Below, piece by piece: positions 56,156 to 64,000 of a stretch of DNA of 64,000 bases. Where the stretch lies: contig JAQGDQ010000097.1 in NCBI GenBank assembly GCA_030141605.1, forward strand, positions 175,001 to 239,000. The letters are read 5' to 3'. The notes under the pieces are model-generated. The model was not told where the DNA came from. It saw only the letters and a list, made by a program, of their open reading frames with translations, and made no database searches. Numbering within the stretch: the first letter of the stretch is position 1; the number at the start of each line of letters is the position of its first letter. The stretch comes from Tubiluchus corallicola. Its lineage: Eukaryota; Priapulida; Priapulimorpha; Priapulimorphida; Tubiluchidae. Both the position numbers and the translations under genes were made by a program.

Positions 56156-59100
56156 CCATCATCATCATCATCGTCGTCGTCGTCGTCGTCATCATCATCA
56201 CCACCATCATCACCACCATCATCACCACTATCATCATTATTATCATTATACTATTATTATTATTATAATTGTTATTGTTATTGTTATTGTTATTGTTATT
56301 GTTATTGTTATTGTTATTGTTATTGTTATTGTTATTGTTATTGTTATTGTTATTGTTATTGTTATTGTTATTGTTATTGTTATTGTTATTGTTATTGTTA
56401 TTGTTATTGTTATTGTTATTGTTATTGTTATTGTTATTGTTATTGTTATTGTTATTGTTATTGTTATTGTTATTGTTATTGTTATTGTTATTGTTATTGT
56501 TATTGTTATTGTTATTGTTATTGTTATTATTATTATTATTATTATTACTGTCATTATCATATCATTAGTAATACCATTATCATTATTAATTGATGTTAAA
56601 GAGATGAGAAATAATAGTGATCCTTAGATCCTTCATCCTTAAGATAAAGATTGGAATGCAAAGAAAAAGGGGATTCGGGAAGCTAATGTAAGAATGAAGG
56701 TGCTTGTAATGGTCATACGTGTAGAACAGAAAGAGATAGAAGAGTAAATTTTGGCATTAGACTGAAGATGAATAAGATCATGCAGTGATAGCGATGTTGA
56801 TGCAAATTATAAGATAAAGAACTTTATAAAGCGATTTGATAGAAATGCTGGAAGTCAAGGTGCTGACAACGATGGAAAATTAATGACACCTGTGATAAAC
56901 GATAACAGTTGCATGTACTAATACTACTGTTGTTTGAAGGTTCAGAAATCAGTCATCCCTAAATAAACGTTACCTCCAAAGTTAAACTTACCTAGTCGAC
57001 CAAGTCGGTAATTAACAGTAACTACAACAACTTCGCGCTTCACCAATTCCCAGCTGTCAAAAACCGGATCGCCTCCCCAATCCCACTCAAAACTACCTCC
57101 ATGAAACCACACCATTACTGCATAGTTTTCTGTTGGCTGTTTTGATAGCTAAATAGAACAGATATTAAAGTAGAATTATTGGGTCGAATAATCATTGCGT
57201 TCACCGACATGACCACATTTTTGAGCACCACAACAGGCAGAATATGTTACTGCGATTAGTAACTTTTGGTAGCTTTCACATAACAGAAAGTAGATTTCGA
57301 CTAAAACTCTCACTTAAATGCGATACATGTAACATCACATACTATAAAATTACGTAAATTTTGCAAAGACCCTTTTGTGTTCGCTTGCATTTCACGAAAA
57401 TGCAAAAGAAAAAAATTACATTTTGTGCATCTGTCATGTTGAGTGGTAGGTCAGCTGGTAGAGCCAGGGAGTCTCGGGTTCGGGTTCAAATCTCGACTAG
57501 CCCACAATTTTTCAGCGTCTCCTTTCTTTCTCCAACTCATTACCCGCAATGCGTAATAATTTGTTAAAATGGTTTATAAACATTCTGGCAATCATAATCT
57601 AATTAATTAATTATTTTGAGCATTCTTTGGTAAATTTGCCACCTTTCATAATTAGATGTATTTGCATAAGTAATTTCTTTTTGCTATTATGAATTAATTA
57701 GCCAACGAATGCTACTATCAGAGACAGTGTAATGAGCACTGGAAAAAACAGGTATGCCCACGTAACTTAATCTGCAAACATCATTGCAATGTTTAATATC
57801 CGAAAGTTTCTATCAAAAGTTGTACGCCAGCCTGCAATTGATGTCAAAACAAAAGCTATTAGTGAACTTACATCAGGGCAGTATACATTCAGCTGTAGAC
57901 AGTCTTCACTCTGCGCCTCAATAAACTGCTGTAAGAGATTGTCGGCAGTACCATTTACCTGCCAGCAAGCGGGACCCTTTACAGTCCCATTTCTTACACC
58001 ATCCCATCCTGGATGAGCTCCCACTTCCTACAATTATTAATGGTAGAAAGTATTGTTATACCTACATGGTTCCTGATCAAAGCGTGTTCAAAGCCATTCT
58101 TTGCCAGAGATTTCTATTGATAGATAAATGCATAAATTTATCACCTGTGCCGCGTGCTCCGTCGTGTGCATCACGACACCCTAACACACGCTACAGAAAA
58201 TTAAATACATAGTTTAGATGACCAATAATGTATTTTAGCAGCATTCCTCAACAATGCATTACATTCGTTAAATAATATACTCCCCTGGTTTTAAAATTTT
58301 ATGGTAAAAGATTTAAAATCTAATAATTATAGTCCAAGAGCCCCTGACGAAATAACCTCCGCATCAGGAACATGATTTTCAACCAGCGCATATCGTATGG
58401 GTGCCACATTGCACAAAAGACTACTCGTTTGTCATGGGAGCAGGAGCTCCAAAATAGGCACCCCTCAAAAGGGCCTATAACCTCTTCATCACGAACATAA
58501 TTTCGACCATTGCATATCGTAGGCACGAGTCTGGCATTCCACAAATGACTCCCCATTTAAGATGGGAGTATGGATTTCAGGTGATATGCTCCAAAGTAGA
58601 TTCTTGTTACACAATTGTATCATAGATCTGTGTATTACGGTGTAATAATGTTATTGCTTTTATATTGCATTTATTTATATTGATGTAATAAAAAAAACTC
58701 GTACCTTTATTTGAGAGTCAGTAAGTTTTTCTTGCCTCTTTGTTATTCTAGTGTTTCCAGATTTCATCCACATATGCACAATTGTACATGCACAATTACA
58801 CATATTTTATGTAACTAGTGGTAGCAAGGTAACACTGTTTTTTAACGTTGTACTGTAATGTGCCAGCTATATAACACATGTGTACGTCATAAGACTACGC
58901 ACTCCTAATATGACTGCACATTTTGCAATGTAATAATGCAATTCAGTAAAATAAGTGAATAGTAACTGTTAGATTGCTGATAACGAAAATTAATTTTGCT
59001 TGAATGGTTTGGTAATATTACAGTGTCTGGTGACTAATATAAACACACCCCAAACAAAATAATCCGTTTAGCTGGCAAACGGCAGACCTGTAGTACACAA

Positions 59101-60247
59101 GTTTACATGTAATTGTGTAACAATATATTTATTTTGGGGCTTACCCCCTGAAAGCACAGCTTGTCACCACAAACGGGTAGTCATTTGTGGAATGCCAGAC
59201 TCACACGAACGATATGCAGTGATCAAAAATTATATTCCTGGCGAGGAGGTTATTTCGTCACGGGTTCTTGGACTATTAGTTTATACTCATATATTTGCTT
59301 AAATCTGCAAATGTTCAGAAGCTAACCAAATTCTGCCCACTATTCGCGAGTGGAAGTGATAAATACATGTTATTATTCATTATGATTTTTCTTGAATTTT
59401 TTAATATGACTATAAAATGCTGGTCATAATAGAAATAATACAGAAGCAAAGCTACAAAAAAAGATGTCAATTGGCCATTGAATCTTGAATCTGGCTGGTA
59501 TTATAAACCGGGTAAAATACCTGTGCGTGAGCGAATTTGTATTTATTGTGACTTTAATCAAATCGAAAATGAAATGCACTTAATCATGAAATGGCCATGT
59601 TATCAGTAGATTGACTCATTTTAATAATACTGAAAATTTGTTCCCTGTACTTTCTGCCATTCCAAATGATAATGATAAATTTGTGTTTAAAATGAGTAGT
59701 CAAAATATCGAATTATGCAAGATTATGGTAGCTTTTGTAGCTTTTCTGGAATCAGTCTTTCAGACCAGGAATCAGTTATTGTCTAGTTACAACTGTGCAA
59801 AAAGTTATTAATACTACTTTATGTAACATTGTTGTGATAACTATTTTTTAATATTTCTATGAATTAATTGATATTTGTTCTGTACTGCAATATTCCTTTG
59901 TAAGGGGGATTTCGTCTCTAGTAAACGTTTCTTTCTCTGTTGATTAAATCTGTTTTGTTTATTTATTGTATGGATTGTTGTTTTTATATTTCTTTGTATT
60001 GTAATGTATATAATGATGGTTCAAAAAATAGACATACATATCAAAAAACTACCTTCCAGCGTTTATCTCCTACAGGTGGGTCAGCATAAGGAATATTGTA
60101 AAAGACATCCACTCTGCTCTCATCAGAAGCTTTAGTTGTCCAGCCTTCCACACTCCCGCCATGTCCCAGTTGAACCACAGGACCTTCGCAATTTACTCTG
60201 ACAAATGTCACTAATATTCCATAAGCCAGATAAATATGAAATTTCAT
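51368..60247 (-). CDS. type-B carboxylesterase with C-terminal membrane anchor
   Basis: Ten exons on the minus strand: 60247-60053, 58027-57872, 57148-56992, 55416-55046, 54844-54700, 54248-54061, 53821-53698, 52933-52753, 52296-52132, 51572-51368, giving 628 residues. A signal peptide (about 1-20) leads into the cholinesterase-like alpha/beta hydrolase fold. Visible features are the EDCLQLNVY signature (106-114), the oxyanion HGG (133-135), the nucleophile elbow GESAG (Ser215), the acid in NKDEG (Glu336) and the catalytic His449 in PHAAEL. All triad members are present, so it should hydrolyse esters outside the cell. Residues 580-605 form a single membrane span followed by a 23-residue Lys/Ser/Asn-rich tail, a type I topology like neuroligins and the D2/crystal-protein group of invertebrate esterases. 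Exon 5 starts at a strong acceptor (54845-54846); a downstream in-phase check against cholinesterases supports it. The physiological substrate cannot be read from the sequence. Confidence 0.9.
52430..52620. repeat. degenerate CAGT/CAGC-type tetranucleotide region
   Basis: GATT, CAGT, CAGC and CATC motifs recur, with a clean CAGT run at about 52577-52598, in intron 8 of the esterase. Confidence 0.7.
55480..55935 (+). mobile_element. LINE C-terminal fragment
   Basis: Plus-strand frame 55578-55820 gives VVRPALIYGLEA, then KKMGVVEIRMLRWMVGITGRDKIRN and a VKVVEAS block; in another frame it continues with HHVGREDINEEM. These are the well-known C-terminal blocks of a widespread LINE reverse transcriptase. 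It is frameshifted and lies antisense in intron 3 of the esterase, preceded by a run of ten G. Confidence 0.8.
56060..56548. repeat. ATC array followed by ~43 copies of TTATTG
   Basis: CAT/ATC trinucleotides (56085-56265), then an almost perfect hexanucleotide TTATTG array of about 255 bp (56270-56525), then TTA units. It lies in intron 3 of the esterase. Its uniformity suggests a recent expansion and likely length polymorphism. Confidence 0.95.
57440..57505 (+). mobile_element. tRNA-like element (SINE head or tRNA pseudogene)
   Basis: A near-perfect A box (TAGGTCAGCTGGTAGAGC, from 57447) and B box (GGTTCAAATCT) lie in tRNA spacing. A T arm TCGGG-TTCAAAT-CTCGA pairs well, but the acceptor stem pairs poorly and no clear anticodon stem is seen. 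Internal pol III promoter elements look usable. It is antisense in intron 2 of the esterase. Confidence 0.55.
58331..59274. mobile_element. ~944-bp fold-back element
   Basis: The left end AGTCCAAGAGCCCCTGACG and the right end CGTCACGGGTTCTTGGACT are inverted repeats. Arms extend inward to about 58625 and 59100 (shared TTGTTACACAATT). The left arm carries two tandem related units (58331-58460 and 58470-58565), both with CATATCGTA. It lies in intron 1 of the esterase, with no coding capacity. Confidence 0.75.
59520..59830 (+). mobile_element. LINE zinc-knuckle C-terminal fragment
   Basis: The plus strand reads RICIYCDFNQIENEMHLI followed by WPCY and a stop, then an open frame to 59811. The C-x2-C...E-x-H...C layout matches the zf-RVT end of a different LINE family from the one at 840-1100. 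It is antisense in intron 1 of the esterase. Confidence 0.6.
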
Positions 60248-62320
60248 TTTCGGGAAATCGATTTATGCACTTATTTTTGACAACTGAGACAACGAACATA
60301 TGTGTAGATCTATGCACAATTGCACATATAAATTTATTTTGTAGAACTCACCACAGTGTAGAGTAAGGCAAAAGCCATTTGTCAAATATGACGTTTTTAT
60401 CTACAGATAAGCTTCTGAACACAAGAAACAGAGCAATAGGTATGCGCAACTGGGCCAGTTTTATTTGCTAAAACATTCAAAAAAGCAGACTGATGATGAA
60501 TTAGCGAGTGCTTCACCACTCTTTCTGAAATGGCAGTAATAGGAAAGTAATATAATAATTATAATAATAATTTATGTCATTGTTTGAAAAATAAGACACG
60601 GTGCTTCGGTGGCTACGTGATTATGAATAACTTGCCCTACATACTACAATTTTATTTGAGGTTATTTCAAATGTAATACACAACACAACTACAACTAACA
60701 TTTCATCTTTACTGAAACAAGCGCTATAAAATGTCTCTAAATTGTTGATGTTATTCTTCTCTCTTCTTCGTTCACTTCTTCAGTCCATTTTTCTTTTTTT
60801 TCTCTCTCTGTCCCACCTTTCTCTTTCTCGTCCCTCTCACTCTCTGTCTTTTTGCTCTCTTTATCTGTTCGCACTCTCCTCCTCGTTTTCTCTCTAACTC
60901 AGATGGGAGTTTTGTAAATTAACACATAGGAGTAAACATAACGACAGGAACTTACGCTTCTGTGCACATTTCTGCAAAGTGTTCTTACCGCATATATTTG
61001 GCCATATTTTATATAACGAGCATTTGAAAGTTTGTCCATTTTTTCTACCAACAGGTATGCGGACGTATCAATAGTTTAAATAGATTAATATAATGGCATA
61101 CCGAAGGAAACATATAAACTACACTTGCAAAATCAGAAATTTTTCTCTGCCAAATTAGACTGCATAGAGAATTTCTGGATATGCCTGTTTTTTACTGGTT
61201 GGCGAAATGCTAGCGTCAAGTTGGCAGATCATGTCAGTTTGTAAAGTAATCTTGATTAAGCGGTTCAAGATCTGAAACCTATTAACTTATTTTTATGATT
61301 ATACGTCGCCCTCTTGAGTCTTTGGTTGTGGAGAAACACATTTAAAAAATTCAATCAACATGCTGCGCAGCTTGAGCTGGCTGCACGATGTTTCGTACTT
61401 TTCCGCACTTTTCCAAATTCGCACTGGCTGCACGATGCACCTTGTGACTTACAACAGTATGGGGCAGATCGTTGAAAGGATAAGCTCTGACTGAGGCAAC
61501 ATTTGCTTAGTAGCAAGGCTCTACTCCACCTGTCCCCAATAAACTTAGTCGTACCAAAATGCATGTATGAGCAATCAACTTCTAAAACAACAACTTGTGG
61601 TATCTTAATTGCTTGCTGCTGCTTCTATTAAACTTCTTGTAGCGTGTTAGTTGCAACGAATAAGTTATTTGCCGCGTTCTTATCAAGTTGCGTCGGAAGT
61701 CAGGTCATTGAGGTCAAGGCTGAGAACTGTGACATCTATCGACAAAAATTCGCACTAAACAATATTTGTTCAAAATTAAGCATTAGGGCCAGGATTTTAA
61801 TGGTTTTGCCCAGCTGAAATGGCAAAGGCAATCTTGGAAATGTGTGTCAGAGCATAACAGGAGTTTCAAACGTTTGCAGAAAATGAAAAACCTCAAAAAC
61901 ATGAGAGTTTACAAGGAACTCTTGATAATTTTTATTTTCTGAAGATGACTGTTAGTGTGCAGTGAAATCTTGATTTTCTCAATAAAAATGTAATAAAATT
62001 ATAGTGGGTTGTTTATGAAATGTTTATCGTTCTCGTTACAAAGAATTTAAAAACTTTATCACTTCTAATATTTTTCGGAGGCAGAAGTTCTCTGAACAAT
62101 TTACACAAATAACGCACCCACTGTACATTTCTCTATTCTCCCACATGAGATCAGCTACGTAGCTACGAAAACACTGGTTTTCTGGGGTTTAGAAAGTTAT
62201 GCCTGTTAAATCTTTCCTATGACCGAAAAAGCCGAATTACGAGCAAGAAGTCAAGAATCTATCACAGATGGCTTGGACTATACATTTACGGAACCTTCAG
62301 CAAGACAGATGGCACCGACT
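60248..62320. other. intergenic, no gene recognised
   Basis: Upstream side of the esterase gene. It includes a pyrimidine-rich stretch (60752-60899, CT-dominated). No exon-like segment was found. Confidence 0.5.
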
Positions 62321-62325
62321 TCTTT

Positions 62326-62520
62326 TAGCCATGATTATAACCAGAAAAACAGCATAAAATTATTTATTTAAGGATACTAATATTATACTGATATGTAATA
62401 TAAATTTTGATTACACTTGAATTAAGAAGATCTTATTGAAGTTTATAAAATACTGACCTGGAAAGAAAATTTTTGTTGCCTAAAATTTAGTTTAGTTGTT
62501 GATTCAAAAACTAGAAAACA
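62326..62520. repeat. dispersed repeat, partial copy E
   Basis: Matches 6790-6990 of copy C and 63330-63490 of copy D (shared GATTATAACCA, TTGAATTAA and GAAGATCT...ATTGA blocks). It lies just left of copy D in the same orientation. Confidence 0.6.
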
Positions 62521-62839
62521 TAGTTTAGAACTTTTTAAATAGCAGACACGTCTCGACATTCGTAAATATTCATTAATCGTGAGAGCAATGAACGAATGCA
62601 ATAATTTGTCTGCCATGGTGACCAGTCCTAGTAAAGTGTAAGTCTTTAATTGAGGATCAATGTGGAAAAATATGGGGCTTCTATGGGTGTGCTCGTTTAA
62701 CCCCTAATCATGGTAGTATGTAGTATGACATGACCGGGTAACACAGCAATACATAGCTGCAGTTCATGTCCCGAAAAAACTGTGGAAAATCACGCACGCT
62801 GAGAGGGCATTCAGCAGTGCTTGAGTGAACATGATTGAC

Positions 62840-64000
62840 GCTATGTTAACTGACTTGAAACATATTGGTCTATCGCACCGCCTCCGTTATGACCGGGAGC
62901 ACGCTGAACGGCATTCAGGACATCAACTCACGCTGGATAACAACTCTCTTTAGTAAACAGCGTAACAACTAAAATCTAATCTGCGGACAAGCATTTTCAT
63001 TCACAAAATTTGCAAGGTAGCAGATATTTTAACAAGAAATTGAGTACCCAAAAAATTTCACTACAATTTAAGCAGAATGTAGCGACAAAGCTTCAAAGAA
63101 CTACAAAATGCAAAGAGTGCAAGAGTTATTATAAAGGAACTAAGGCAGTTAAATGGGCAACAAAATATATTTGCGAAAGTCTCTCTTGCCTTTGAATATT
63201 CGAACACATCATACCTGGAGACGTATTTTTTCTACATTTAACTGATCGTGTGGTTGTTCGCAAGTTTTTATCCACTTTTTACATTTTTCCAACGTGTACA
63301 AACGTGTTTGATTGTCGTACGGCATTTTTAACCATGTTGATAGCCAGAAAAATAGCATAAAATTTATTATTTCAGGATACAAATTTTACATTGATATATA
63401 ACATTAATTCTGACCACATTTGAATTAATTTGGACTGTGAAGATCCCATTGAGGTTTATAAAAACTGACCAGGAAAGAAAACATTTTGCCTGAATTTGGA
63501 TTCCTCTGGATTCCCGTGGATGAGTTCAACTCTGCCGCTAGGCCTCAACTATTGCGAACTAGCCGTGCCTATAACCCGCACAAACCTACTTAGAAGTGCT
63601 CAGGCTGTAATTTTTACATGCATGTTAACCTTGAATAATTAATACCTGCTAATTCGGGCTTCAATATATAGGTAGTTATAAATTTCATTGTCGCCTCTTT
63701 TCAAGTAGGCCATTTTACAGTTGCGATTATTAAAGCAGCGTTTTATAATCGGCCTAATTAACCTCGTTAAGTTAACTTGTATTTTTTAAAGCTTGTAAGG
63801 TCATACATTAAACTAAACTGCGCATTTTATTGATAAAAAATCAGTAACTCAAAGACGTAAGTGTTGCGCATTTCTTCCTATAAAAACAAACCAGACTACG
63901 TATTTCCACCAATTCACCTGAAATTTCAATCGACAATACAGACAATCGACAAACTGTAATAAAATCTAAAACCAGACTGGTTTCTCTCCCGCAAACTAAT
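62840..64000. repeat. dispersed repeat, copy D (runs off the window)
   Basis: Same orientation as copy C at 5885-7170 and alignable with it to the last base of the window, so it probably continues beyond. It has no microsatellite at the position where copy C carries 366 bp of CTAAA-type units. Confidence 0.7.

Noticed and set aside
56246-56568. Poly-Leu and Ile/Thr-repeat open frames
   Set aside because: Direct translation of the TTATTG hexanucleotide array.
61355-61564. 69-codon minus-strand frame with Cys and Ser
   Set aside because: No recognisable motif, no signal peptide and no splice context.

Overview
This is animal nuclear DNA. It is AT-rich, its genes are split by introns with GT/AG borders, it has long intergenic gaps, and it is full of simple repeats, LINE and SINE debris and fold-back elements. 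There are no operons, ribosome-binding sites or CRISPR arrays. A degenerate TTAGGG tract, the gene families and the repeat style fit a marine invertebrate, possibly a tunicate or another invertebrate deuterostome, but the sequence alone does not fix the phylum.

Four complete multi-exon genes were assembled by joining splice sites in phase. (1) 7740-23804 (+): a 743-residue M13 (neprilysin/endothelin-converting-enzyme) family type II membrane protein, 10 exons. (2) 26798-38993 (+): a 749-residue tandem paralogue, 14 exons, with identical position and phase for nine introns. Both keep the M13 fold signatures and cysteines, but neither has the HExxH zinc site, the ENxxD zinc ligand or the downstream catalytic His, so both are predicted pseudoproteases. 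(3) 43167-49098 (-): a 266-residue secreted trypsin-fold serine protease with an intact His/Asp/Ser triad, 7 exons. (4) 51368-60247 (-): a 628-residue type-B carboxylesterase with an intact Ser/Glu/His triad and a C-terminal membrane anchor, 10 exons. A frameshifted copy of esterase exon 1 lies about 19 kb away at 40938-41110.

Layout: 1-7739 is intergenic, with LINE 3' fragments, a THAP-like zinc-finger relic, a terminal-inverted-repeat element and a dispersed repeat carrying a 366-bp microsatellite. Then come M13 gene 1, a 3-kb spacer, M13 gene 2, a 4.2-kb spacer with the esterase exon relic, the serine protease, a 2.3-kb spacer with a candidate orphan exon, the esterase, and a repeat-rich right end that shares a dispersed repeat with the left end.

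All four proteins are predicted to be secreted or cell-surface hydrolase-fold proteins. Two look active and two look catalytically dead. Whether they work together cannot be read from the sequence. The introns hold several long inverted repeats, three SINE-like families and at least seven LINE fragments.
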